Source of the DNA: Chloroflexi bacterium 44-23
GTDB lineage: Bacteria > Chloroflexota > Anaerolineae > Anaerolineales > Anaerolineaceae
Direction of reading: 5' to 3'
Length of the DNA: 64,000 nt
NCBI GenBank assembly: GCA_001899005.1
Contig: MKUW01000028.1
Coordinates: forward strand, 1-64,000
The notes under the pieces are model-generated. The model did not search any database. It was given only the letters and a program-made list of their open reading frames with translations, and was not told where the DNA came from. Of the stretch, positions 7,279 to 15,455 are shown piece by piece. The position numbers were made by a program, and so were the translations under genes. Each line of letters begins with the position of its first letter. Within the stretch, counting starts at the first letter, position 1.

Positions 7279-8766
7279 ATGAAAATAAAAGCATTATTAC
7301 ATCGTTGGAAATCATTCCTCCTATCGCGCCCTATCAGCCTCAGGGTGATCGTAGGCCTGGGTGTTTCCATTCCAATCCTCCTTCTGTTCGCACTTCTTTC
7401 CGTATTTCATTATAAGCAAGAGTATCATCTTCTGGAGGAACAGCAGCGTTTCTCAGCGGTCCAATTAGGCTCGGTGCTCTCCCACAGCCTTTCTCACAGC
7501 CTGCGTACTAAAGATGCCAAGGGATTGATCTCCACTCTATCGGAAATTGGACGGAACGATAACGTTACTGGAATCCAGATTATTGGCAAAAGTGGACATA
7601 TTCTGTTTGCCAATGATATGAGTCTGAGCACCCAGGCAATTGAAACATCAAACGATGGTTGTCGGGATTGTCATGAATCGCAGTCAATGGTGCGTCCGCG
7701 TACGATGGATCTGAATAATGAAGTTCAGGTTATGCGCATTGCCACCCCGATCAACAACAATCCTGAGTGCAATCAGTGTCATTCGCCCAACACTTCAGTT
7801 CTAGGCGTCCTGGTTCTGGACATCTCGCTCGAAGAGCTGCGGGCTATAACGTTCCACAACCTGGAGCGTGATATCGGCATTTCAGCCATCGCAACCTTAT
7901 TACTGACCATTTTCACTTTATTGCTGATTAATCTCTTCGTCGTAAGACGCATTGAAGTCTTTCGGAAGCCTATATCAGCATATGCTGCTGGTGATTTTAG
8001 TACACGCATTCCCGCGAGACACGGGTTTAAAGACGAGATCAGCGAACTGGCAAACACCTTCAATAACATGGCTGATGAGATCAGTTTGCATGCCAGTGAA
8101 CAGGAAGATCGTTACAAACTGCAACAGCACGCCATTATTCAAGAACGGGAAAGGATCGGCCGCGAATTGCATGATGGTCTTGCACAAGTGCTGGGATATG
8201 TAGCCACCAAGACCATGGCAGTCCGTTTGATGTTGAAAAAAAGCAGCCTGGAAGACGCAGATAAGAATCTGCTGCAACTCGAGGATTCAGCCCGTGGACT
8301 GCTGGCCGATATGCGTGTGGATATTCTTGGACTGAAGAACGCCAGTCAGGTCAATTCGAACCTGGTTGGGGTGCTGCGTGATTACTTGCTGCACTACAAT
8401 GCGTTAAGTGATCGCCCGGTGGAATTTGAATTGCCGCCTAACGACGAAATTAAGCTTGATCCAGTGATCGTATTGCAGCTGACACGCATCGCACAAGAAG
8501 CACTGGCCAATATCCGTAAACACGCCAACGCGACCCAAATAAACCTTTACCTCAAATTGGATGGCCAAGCGCTTACCTTGGAAATAAAAGATAATGGCTG
8601 TGGTTTCGATGCTGTCAGTGCGTTAAACGGGCAGGTAGGCCGTTTTGGGTTGAGCACCATGCAGGAACGAGCCAGGGAGATTGGAGCAGAACTGACCATC
8701 CGATCAAAACCCGGTTTTGGAGCCACCGTACAGGTGCGCCTGGAGCCCGATTATAGGAGTATTTGA
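7279..8766 (+). CDS. NarX-type sensor histidine kinase with two c-type haem motifs
   Basis: A 495-aa sensor kinase. Helix 1 lies at about 25-43; an extracytoplasmic domain follows (about 45-198), then helix 2 (about 199-222), HAMP (about 223-275), the HisKA_3 dimerisation domain with ERERIGRELHDG (His298 as phospho-acceptor) and a C-terminal HATPase (RIAQEALANIRKHA, DNGCGFD). The extracytoplasmic domain contains CRDCH (128-132) and CNQCH (164-168), two CxxCH motifs for covalent haem c, so it probably senses redox state or a gas ligand rather than nitrate by a P-box. The stop overlaps the response regulator start (TGATG). Confidence 0.92.
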   Translation: MKIKALLHRWKSFLLSRPISLRVIVGLGVSIPILLLFALLSVFHYKQEYHLLEEQQRFSAVQLGSVLSHSLSHSLRTKDAKGLISTLSEIGRNDNVTGIQIIGKSGHILFANDMSLSTQAIETSNDGCRDCHESQSMVRPRTMDLNNEVQVMRIATPINNNPECNQCHSPNTSVLGVLVLDISLEELRAITFHNLERDIGISAIATLLLTIFTLLLINLFVVRRIEVFRKPISAYAAGDFSTRIPARHGFKDEISELANTFNNMADEISLHASEQEDRYKLQQHAIIQERERIGRELHDGLAQVLGYVATKTMAVRLMLKKSSLEDADKNLLQLEDSARGLLADMRVDILGLKNASQVNSNLVGVLRDYLLHYNALSDRPVEFELPPNDEIKLDPVIVLQLTRIAQEALANIRKHANATQINLYLKLDGQALTLEIKDNGCGFDAVSALNGQVGRFGLSTMQERAREIGAELTIRSKPGFGATVQVRLEPDYRSI

Positions 8767-9404
8767 TGAATGTACTTGTTGCAGATGACCATGCGCTCTT
8801 CAGGGATGGTATTATCAGCCTGCTGACAGCCGCCGATTATCGTGTTATCGGCCAGGCGGGTGATGGAAATGAGGCTGTCAAAGCAGCGGCTGAGCTCAAA
8901 CCTGACCTGGTGTTGATGGACATCGATATGCCAGGACTGAACGGCCTGGAAGCGCTTAAAAAAATCAAAGAACATAACCCATTGACACGCGTTGTCATGT
9001 TGACGGTTTCAGATGACGATGAAAACGTCGTAAGAGCGATCAAAATGGGAGCTGATGGCTATCTCCTCAAAGATCTATCTTCTAAGGATTTCCTTGAGTG
9101 CATCCAGGGCTTGGAGCAAGGTAACCTGGCCGTGACGAGAAAAACGGCTTCCCGATTGATCTCAAGGTTTCAAAACCTGCTCAAACAGTGTGGTGATGAA
9201 AAAGAAATATTGACTTCCAGAGAAGTGGAAGTGCTTGAATTGGTAGGTGCTGGCTCTTCTACCGGCGAAATTGCACACAGGCTATATATCAGCGAAAATA
9301 CAGTTAAGTACCACGTGCGCAATATCCTGCAAAAACTGGGTGCCAGCAACCGCGCAGAAGCCATATCGCATGCCGTTCAAAAAGGATTAATTGAAGCCCG
9401 CTGA
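8766..9404 (+). CDS. NarL/FixJ-family response regulator
   Basis: A 212-aa regulator with a receiver domain (residues 1-120; phospho-acceptor Asp52 in VLMDIDMPG, Lys near 103 in DGYLLKD) and a C-terminal LuxR-type helix-turn-helix (LTSREVEVLELVGAGSSTGEIA, then ISENTVKYHVRNILQKLG). The ATG at 8766 overlaps the kinase stop codon and is preceded by AGGAG, so it is preferred to the TTG at 8763. It is the cognate partner of the haem-bearing kinase. Likely targets are the haem lipoprotein and Nap-like genes that follow. Confidence 0.93.
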   Translation: MNVLVADDHALFRDGIISLLTAADYRVIGQAGDGNEAVKAAAELKPDLVLMDIDMPGLNGLEALKKIKEHNPLTRVVMLTVSDDDENVVRAIKMGADGYLLKDLSSKDFLECIQGLEQGNLAVTRKTASRLISRFQNLLKQCGDEKEILTSREVEVLELVGAGSSTGEIAHRLYISENTVKYHVRNILQKLGASNRAEAISHAVQKGLIEAR

Positions 9405-9747
9405 AAAACTGGCAAAGTAAGTTCTATAAACTTGCAGTAAATTGTAAAAAAATCACGATAAATCGAGTGCTGGCATTCCATTGATTTGAGAAAGAAGACA
9501 ACCTACCCTTACAGGTGGTTATGACAATCTTTTACCTACCCGAACGTGGGCAACAATTTATTCGAAGGGATGTGGCCTGATACGGGCAGGTTCGTTATGA
9601 TGAGATCAAGCGTGTGCCAAAGTAAACACGTGCCAAGTTCACGTGTTAATCAACAGGAGGACTTATCGGAAAAAGATCGCAAGCTTTCATGAACCTCGTA
9701 GCAAGTCATTTTACAAAGCGAATAAAGAGAGATAAAGGAGAACATAA
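9405..9747. other. Regulatory spacer upstream of the haem lipoprotein
   Basis: No gene. It contains the paired CCTACCC repeats described separately and the ribosome site AAAGGAG just before the ATG at 9748. Confidence 0.5.
9502..9550 (+). promoter_or_regulatory. Candidate binding sites for the NarL-like regulator
   Basis: Two copies of CCTACCC lie at 9502-9508 and 9535-9541, 33 bases (about three helical turns) apart. Each is followed by a G-rich half (AGGTGG and GTGGGC). The left halves resemble the NarL heptamer TACYYMT, but the right halves match poorly. Assignment to the adjacent response regulator is inference. Confidence 0.35.
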
Positions 9748-11154
9748 ATGAAGAATCATTGGAAGTTAATGTGTGTCGTTATCGTACTGGCATTTGTTAT
9801 TGGAGCATGTAGCCCAGCAATCGCTCCACCCAATCCCGCGGCTACAAATGCCCCGGCTGTCGTCGATCTGCCCGCCCAGCCGATAACCGCTGCCCAAGGT
9901 GAAGCCGAAGTGCAACCTATCCAAATGCCGTTGCTCGAAGAACAAACCTCAGCGCTTCAACATCCTAAGGTTATCGCAGTGCCGGTTGATACTCTACCAA
10001 TAATCGATGCCGATGCTAGCGATGAGCAATGGAAAGACGCGCCAAAAACACAAATTGGTGGGATGAACTGGCAAGTAGTCTATACTGATACAGACATTGC
10101 TATGCTGCTTAAATGGGTTGATAGGGATTTCAATATGGATACACCGGGAACATATATTTGGGATCCTGTAAACTCCTCATGGTCCCAGACTGAGACTTCC
10201 GGAAACACCAAACGTGAATGGATGAACTTATCCTTCGATATTTCCAGCGACAATGTTGCAACTGAAGGCTGCTCTGCCTTCTGTCACGAAGATCCACCCG
10301 GTTCAGGAATATTTCATCACCAAACTGCTCCCGGTGCCGGAAGAGTCGATTCCTGGATGTTTTTTGAAAAACATGGCTTCATGCAAAAGAAGGGTGAAGG
10401 CGGATTAGAGGATGGCTCTCACTATGGATTAAAAGAAGGTGCAGAAGACCGTTTCTGGTTTGCAGGAACAATATTAGCGAAGCAAGATGGGCCACTAATC
10501 TTCGAACAAACAAACGAACAAAATTCTAATAACGTTATCGCTGGGAGTGTCACATTTATTGATTATGCCGAAGATAATGTTATTGTATCTCCAGATGATG
10601 ATATAGATGCAAATAGAGATCGCACACGAGATTTTTATTGCATAAACTGCCACGCACAAATCAACCTTCCCTATGACCCTCTAAAAACTAACCTCACATT
10701 CCCTGATCTTGGTGAAATAAAGTACCAACAAAATTATACAATTCCCTATACATCTCCCAGTTATATGGAAACCGATCCAATTGATTTTGTGGACACCATG
10801 ATCATAACCCAAGATGAAATTGATAACGGGGAAGCTGTAGCAGTAAACAGCCTCACTCCAGAGCAAATCAGCCAATATTGGGAAAAATACGCTGCGTTAA
10901 ATGGCAAAGTCCCAACTCTTGTCTTAAAGACGCCGACCGAAAGCATGGCTGATGTTCTTGTCGCGTCAAATTGGAAAAATGGCGTATGGACTATGGAGAT
11001 CACTCGTAAGCTTGTGACTCCCTACCCTGAAGAAGATGTATCTTTTGACGATCTAAATAAAGTCTATCCTTTCTCACTAACGATTTCCAATGCCGATCTG
11101 CTGCTTGGGCCGTTACTTGGTGATTACGGTGGACTACTTGAATTCCGACAGTAG
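9748..11154 (+). CDS. Haem-binding lipoprotein, ethylbenzene-dehydrogenase-related domain
   Basis: A 468-aa exported lipoprotein: signal peptide with lipobox VIGAC (lipid on Cys21), then a Pro/Ala-rich linker. The domain resembles the haem-binding gamma subunit of ethylbenzene/DMSO-reductase-type enzymes (VPVDTLPIIDADASDEQWKD, VYTDTDIAMLLKWVDRD). Two cysteine-histidine motifs follow: CSAFCH at 175-180 (a CxxxCH variant) and CINCH at 298-302 (CxxCH), both suited to covalent haem c. It probably shuttles electrons on the outer face of the membrane. It follows the two-component system and precedes NapG/NapH-like genes after a terminator. Confidence 0.85.
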   Translation: MKNHWKLMCVVIVLAFVIGACSPAIAPPNPAATNAPAVVDLPAQPITAAQGEAEVQPIQMPLLEEQTSALQHPKVIAVPVDTLPIIDADASDEQWKDAPKTQIGGMNWQVVYTDTDIAMLLKWVDRDFNMDTPGTYIWDPVNSSWSQTETSGNTKREWMNLSFDISSDNVATEGCSAFCHEDPPGSGIFHHQTAPGAGRVDSWMFFEKHGFMQKKGEGGLEDGSHYGLKEGAEDRFWFAGTILAKQDGPLIFEQTNEQNSNNVIAGSVTFIDYAEDNVIVSPDDDIDANRDRTRDFYCINCHAQINLPYDPLKTNLTFPDLGEIKYQQNYTIPYTSPSYMETDPIDFVDTMIITQDEIDNGEAVAVNSLTPEQISQYWEKYAALNGKVPTLVLKTPTESMADVLVASNWKNGVWTMEITRKLVTPYPEEDVSFDDLNKVYPFSLTISNADLLLGPLLGDYGGLLEFRQ

Positions 11155-11199
11155 AATTCTATAAATTAAATTTTACAAACCTAAGTAAGCATTAAGCAC

Positions 11200-11245
11200 A
11201 AAAGGTCTTTCAATGGCGCATGCGCTTAAGAAAGACCTTTTTAGC
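11200..11245 (+). terminator. Rho-independent terminator after the haem lipoprotein
   Basis: AAAGGTCTTTC at 11201-11211 pairs perfectly with GAAAGACCTTT at 11230-11240. The loop holds the palindrome GCGCATGCGC (11216-11225), and T residues follow. It lies between the lipoprotein and the ferredoxin gene, so the latter may depend on read-through or its own promoter. Confidence 0.85.
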
Positions 11246-11279
11246 TTTTGAGCCCATCTGATCGAAATGAGCATCATCA

Positions 11280-11948
11280 ATGTCTGATCAAAAACCTAAA
11301 CATAAAGCAAGAATTGAACGAAATGAAATCGTAGGCGATAGCAACAACTCTCAGCACAAAGAAATAAGTCGCCGTGACGTGCTTAAATTTATCTCAGTGG
11401 GGTTGGCAGTAGTCGCTTTAAGCGGGTCAGTCAGGTTGGCTGGTCTTGCCCAAGAGAGAAGTGGAATCCTGCGCCCACCAGGTGCCATGGACGAAGATCA
11501 TTTCCGGTCATTATGCCTCTCGTGCAACAAATGCCAGGAGGTCTGTCCACAAGAAGTGATCCGGCCGGTTAAGCTCACTGAGAGCCTGGAAACCGCCGGC
11601 AGTCCAACGCTGAGTTTCGCGAAGAACTACTGCAACCTGTGTATGGAATGCACAAAAATCTGCCCAACTGACGCATTGTTGCCGATCCGTCAATCGGAAG
11701 CACGCATCGGGATTGCAAAGGTAATGGCGGAACGATGCGCTCCCTGGTTGGGAAATTCCTGCGGGCACGGCTGTGCCCATAGTTGCCCTTTTGACGCTAT
11801 CAGTATGGATGGACAGAACCGGCCTCACATTAAGTCTGAATTGTGCGTTGGCTGTGGGATCTGCGTCGTTGCTTGTTCCCTTTCCGCCAATCAGTTTTTC
11901 ACAAAGGGGATTGTTGTTTTTCCTATAGATTCATCAGAACCAGGCTAA
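11280..11948 (+). CDS. NapG/MauM-like ferredoxin with Tat signal
   Basis: A 222-aa iron-sulfur protein with a twin-arginine signal (SRRDVLK at 30-36, then a hydrophobic stretch) for folded export. Four cysteine clusters follow: C79-C82-C85-C89, C118-C121-C124-C128, a variant C153...C161-C165-C169, and C189-C192-C195-C199. This is the NapG/MauM layout, which passes quinol-derived electrons to periplasmic reductases. It is 21 bases upstream of a NapH-like gene. No NapA, NapB or other catalytic subunit is in the window, so the acceptor may be the haem lipoprotein or a distant enzyme. Confidence 0.9.
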   Translation: MSDQKPKHKARIERNEIVGDSNNSQHKEISRRDVLKFISVGLAVVALSGSVRLAGLAQERSGILRPPGAMDEDHFRSLCLSCNKCQEVCPQEVIRPVKLTESLETAGSPTLSFAKNYCNLCMECTKICPTDALLPIRQSEARIGIAKVMAERCAPWLGNSCGHGCAHSCPFDAISMDGQNRPHIKSELCVGCGICVVACSLSANQFFTKGIVVFPIDSSEPG

Positions 11949-11969
11949 CGCTTAGAGGATTTTTATCAC

Positions 11970-12920
11970 ATGGATATATCATCAAAGCCAATCCACAAAT
12001 TAAAAAGGCCATCAAACACAATTATAAAGAAAAGAAAGAAAACAATCACCCCGGTATGGGTTTTGCGTACCGCCAGCATATTGTTGATTGCCGGCATGAT
12101 TGTTTCAGGAACGGTCTTTAAGTCCGGCTTCGGACGGTTATGCACGTTGGGCAAAGGCATTTTTAGTATGACCTGCCCATTGGGTTTTTTGGGAGCAGCC
12201 TTTGCTAGCAGGAGCTTGCTACCCGAATTGTGGCTGTCAGTCGGGGTTGCGGTCTTATTAATCATCCTCTTGGGTCGCTTTTTCTGCGCGTGGGTCTGTC
12301 CGGCATCCATCCTTCATTTCATAAAAACAAAGCTTCATATCAAAACTTCCCAGTCAGCGCTCTGGCAATCACGCGTTACGAAAAATGAAAAGATAAGCTC
12401 AACTGCTGTACCGGCAGCATTGACCACTGTTGACACTGAAAGTGCCAGTAAAAAGGTTTATCCTGGCGTGGCAGTGTTGGTGGGCGGAATAGTTTCTTCT
12501 TATATATTCGGTTTCCCGGTTTTCTGCCTTGTCTGCCCGATTGGTCTGACCTTCGGAACCATTTTTGCAGCAGTTCGCTGGTTCTCCGGTGCTACGCCAG
12601 GATTGGAACTGGCCATCTTTCCCATTATGATTATTGCTGAAATATTTATACTCAAATCCTGGTGCACTTCGCTTTGTCCAATGGGTGCATTATTCGGGTT
12701 GATCAGCCGCCTCAATATTTTCTTCCGGCCAAAACCTGATCAAAAGGTCTGCCTGGGCGCTCGCGGGTTTAATTGCCGTGTTTGCGAAAAAGCCTGTCCA
12801 CAGGGGCTAACACGAGCAGAAATTATGAGCGGAACCAACGAAAAATGTACCAAGTGCCTTGAATGTTACGAAAAGTGTCCGGCGGGAGCAATACGCATCA
12901 AAGCAATCCAGCTTAAATAA
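11970..12920 (+). CDS. NapH-like membrane iron-sulfur protein
   Basis: A 316-aa polytopic protein of the NapH/CcoG-like 4Fe-4S family. It has about five membrane helices carrying three C-x-x-x-C-P or C-x-x-C-P motifs (FCAWVCPASIL, FCLVCPIGL, WCTSLCPMGAL), then a C-terminal ferredoxin domain with two clusters (CRVCEKACPQG and CTKCLECYEKCPAG). In Nap systems, NapH oxidises quinol and hands electrons to NapG. The pair here is complete, but a terminal reductase is missing. The lysine-rich N-terminus is cytoplasmic by the positive-inside rule. Confidence 0.9.
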   Translation: MDISSKPIHKLKRPSNTIIKKRKKTITPVWVLRTASILLIAGMIVSGTVFKSGFGRLCTLGKGIFSMTCPLGFLGAAFASRSLLPELWLSVGVAVLLIILLGRFFCAWVCPASILHFIKTKLHIKTSQSALWQSRVTKNEKISSTAVPAALTTVDTESASKKVYPGVAVLVGGIVSSYIFGFPVFCLVCPIGLTFGTIFAAVRWFSGATPGLELAIFPIMIIAEIFILKSWCTSLCPMGALFGLISRLNIFFRPKPDQKVCLGARGFNCRVCEKACPQGLTRAEIMSGTNEKCTKCLECYEKCPAGAIRIKAIQLK

Positions 12921-13173
12921 GATAGCAGTACCATCCGGCCGATATTACGCTACTGCCACAAAAGAGATTGTGCTTCTACTAAAGAAACGGATTTATTGAT
13001 CTTTTCTTTGGTATTGACACAATCTTACAGGTCTACGATATATCACCCCAGCAAGCACATAAATATTTTGGCTGAAAATAAGCCTCGGTTTATTATCGCT
13101 GCACTATTGCTGATAGAATAAACACTGCAGAAGCAACGCACCAAATCGTTATTTGGTCGAAAAGGTATCACTA

Positions 13174-13701
13174 ATGGCTAAATCAGTTATTTTTAATAAG
13201 ATCCGTGATCCCAGGCTTACCACTATTCGCAGGGGAGGTACCTTGCTGGATTCCGATCATCACCTGCTTGCCATGTGGGCAGCCGATTGTGCTGAGCACG
13301 TACTGCACTATTTTGAGATGGTCCAACCGTCGGATAATCGCCCGCGCCGGGCCATTGAACAGGGACGAGTCTGGGCTCGCGGAGAAATCACCATGTCGCA
13401 GGCGCGCACAGCCGCTTTTGCAGCCCATGCTGCCGCTCGAGAAGTGAGTGGTCCAGCCAGAGAAGCAGCCCGCGCAGCTGGGCATGCTGTGGCGGTTGCA
13501 CATGTAGCCGCTCATGAACTTGGAGCTGCAGCCTACGCCATCAGGGCAGTCCGGGCAGCCGCCTCCCAGGATCAGCGCGAGGAAGCCGGCCGTCAGGAGT
13601 GTCAATGGCAGCGCGCACAGCTTCCTGAGGCAATTCGCGAACTCGTGCTAGACGATCAGCGATTACGAAACGAAAAGTGCTGGTCGTTATTCAGTGATTG
13701 A
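13174..13701 (+). CDS. Imm-5-like putative immunity protein
   Basis: A 175-aa alanine-rich helical protein matching the putative immunity protein (Imm-5-like) family: DSDHHLLAMWAADCAEHVLHYFE, then RPRRAIEQGRVWARGEITMSQAR followed by long Ala/His-rich helices (AAHAAAREV, AGHAVAVAHVAAHELGAAAYAI). Such domains are predicted antitoxins against polymorphic toxins, but most are orphans and their function is untested. The ATG at 13174 is chosen because homologues begin near MAKSVIF. G+C content is far above the neighbours and no toxin gene is adjacent, so horizontal acquisition as an orphan is likely. Confidence 0.75.
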   Translation: MAKSVIFNKIRDPRLTTIRRGGTLLDSDHHLLAMWAADCAEHVLHYFEMVQPSDNRPRRAIEQGRVWARGEITMSQARTAAFAAHAAAREVSGPAREAARAAGHAVAVAHVAAHELGAAAYAIRAVRAAASQDQREEAGRQECQWQRAQLPEAIRELVLDDQRLRNEKCWSLFSD

Positions 13702-13811
13702 AAAGTGAATTTTCATCTTGCAGCTTAAAGCGATTTTGGTTATTCCCTGGAATGTTCCCGAATCTTTCTCTATCTCAAGGCAGAAAAATTCAACGTCTTT
13801 TTCTCTATTAG

Positions 13812-14075
13812 TTGATATGGATATTTAAGTTCTTTCGACAGCTTTCCAACCACAAATTTGGGCACGACCTAAAAAGAGAGGATAGCTCTCTTGGTTTGTG
13901 GGCCGGTACTGACGCTAACTTCCCAATCGATGTAGGGTTTGAGGGTTATGCCGAACATGGCAAGTGGGCGATCTTCAACCAAAATGGTCCAACCAGCTCG
14001 ATCCCGATCGGCGCATCTTTCTATGTTTATATGTTCAGTAACCATAAGGTTTACTTACCGATGATTATTCGTTGA
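13812..14075 (+). pseudogene. C-terminal remnant of a secreted protein
   Basis: The open frame begins at a TTG without a ribosome site. Only the second half (GLWAGTDANFPIDVGFEGYAE, then SSIPIGASFYVYMFSNHKV) looks like protein, and it ends in KVYLPMIIR. A terminal Y-L-P-hydrophobic motif is common on large exported proteins of Chloroflexota. The body of the gene is missing, so this is best read as the decayed tail of a secreted protein. Confidence 0.4.
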
Positions 14076-14151
14076 CAGTTCCTCTAAATGTGCCTCTTCT
14101 CCTGTTAACATCCGATGGTATTTAATTGATCCTAATGTAAATTTCAGTGGA

Positions 14152-15453
14152 TTACACTTTTTGCAAACTTGTTTCCAAAGTTAATGTTTCACTATCATCT
14201 TCATAAACCAGCAGTTCGCCATAGCGTCCCCAATTGATCAAAGTCTCAATCTGCACTTCTGCTTCATCCGGCGGAAATTCAAGGCTGAGTGCCGTCTGGA
14301 TAACGTTCCATTTCAACTGCTGCTTATCGGATGCTTTAAGCATGGTTAATAACCAGCGCATCATTGGAATACGGCGAACGCGTGAAGCGAAAATTTCTTT
14401 ACGCCCAAGGATGCTGGCTTCTGCATATGTCTGACCAAGAGGGGTGATTTCAATATCTCCTTTCGCAATTGAGGCAAAACCCAGCAATTCAGCTGCTTCT
14501 GTCAGCAGCAAAAGTTGGTCTGAATTTATCCCCAGTTCATCTTCGAGAAGGTAAATATCATATTTTTCTTCCCCAGATTCAGTTAAATATTCCAGCAACC
14601 CGGTTAAATCGCCAATTTCAACTTTCGGCAGTTGGCGTGTACGTCCACCTTCACCAGGTGCAGTCCCTAACTCTTCGTTTTCAGGCAATGTTTGCCCGGC
14701 CAAAATTGCATACACTAAGTCCACTTGATTTTGAAAAACAGGAGATTTTCGTTGGCGTGGATGAGGCAGATTAATTCTATGTTCTGCGATTATACGGCCT
14801 GGCTGTTTATCCATAATGATAATGCGATCAGCCAGGAAAACTGCTTCCTCGATATTGTGACTGACCATCAGAATGGCTTTGGTGGGTATCTTGCCGCCGG
14901 TCCAAAGTTCCAGCAACTCGTTGCGCAATGCCTCTGCGGAAAGCACATCCAGCGCTGAGAATGGTTCATCCAGACAAAGTAATTCCGGTTCAACCGCCAT
15001 AGCGCGGGCAAAGCCCACTTTTTGGCGCATGCCGCCAGACAATTCTCGCGGATAGGCTGACTCAAAACCATCCAATCCAACCCGGTCTAACAAATCTTCC
15101 GCTTTTTGGGTACGCTCAGGTTCTTCTATACCTTTCACCTGAAGGGCCAGGCTGACATTTTCAATCACATTCAACCAGGGGAATAAAGCAAAAGTTTGGA
15201 AAATCATGGAAGAATTGAAGTTGACGCCACGAAGAACTTCACCTCTGTAAATTACTTTTCCCTTGGAAGGTGGCTGCAACCCAGTGATTATTCTCAACAA
15301 GGTGCTTTTTCCACAACCGGATGGACCTAACAGCGCTACAAACTCCCCGGGAAAGAGCGACATATTTACATCTTCAACTGCAGTAAAACGGCGCGCTCCG
15401 GAGCCATAAATCTGATAAATATTTTCAAGCTGCATCAAAGGTTCAGCGCTCAT
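14152..15453 (-). CDS. NitT/TauT-type ABC transporter ATPase with AAA-associated domain
   Basis: A 433-aa protein. The N-terminal ATPase (about residues 5-245) has Walker A GPSGCGKST, Q-loop FQTFALFPW, signature LSGGMRQKVGFARA and Walker B LLCLDEPFSALD. A C-terminal AAA-associated domain (about 280-400, with IGDLTGLLEYL) follows. This is the nitrate/sulfonate/taurine importer class; the substrate is not determinable. It lies two bases downstream of the fused permease on the same strand. No periplasmic binding protein is encoded nearby, so it must be supplied from elsewhere or has been lost. Confidence 0.92.
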   Translation of the reverse strand: MSAEPLMQLENIYQIYGSGARRFTAVEDVNMSLFPGEFVALLGPSGCGKSTLLRIITGLQPPSKGKVIYRGEVLRGVNFNSSMIFQTFALFPWLNVIENVSLALQVKGIEEPERTQKAEDLLDRVGLDGFESAYPRELSGGMRQKVGFARAMAVEPELLCLDEPFSALDVLSAEALRNELLELWTGGKIPTKAILMVSHNIEEAVFLADRIIIMDKQPGRIIAEHRINLPHPRQRKSPVFQNQVDLVYAILAGQTLPENEELGTAPGEGGRTRQLPKVEIGDLTGLLEYLTESGEEKYDIYLLEDELGINSDQLLLLTEAAELLGFASIAKGDIEITPLGQTYAEASILGRKEIFASRVRRIPMMRWLLTMLKASDKQQLKWNVIQTALSLEFPPDEAEVQIETLINWGRYGELLVYEDDSETLTLETSLQKV

Positions 15454-15455
15454 AA

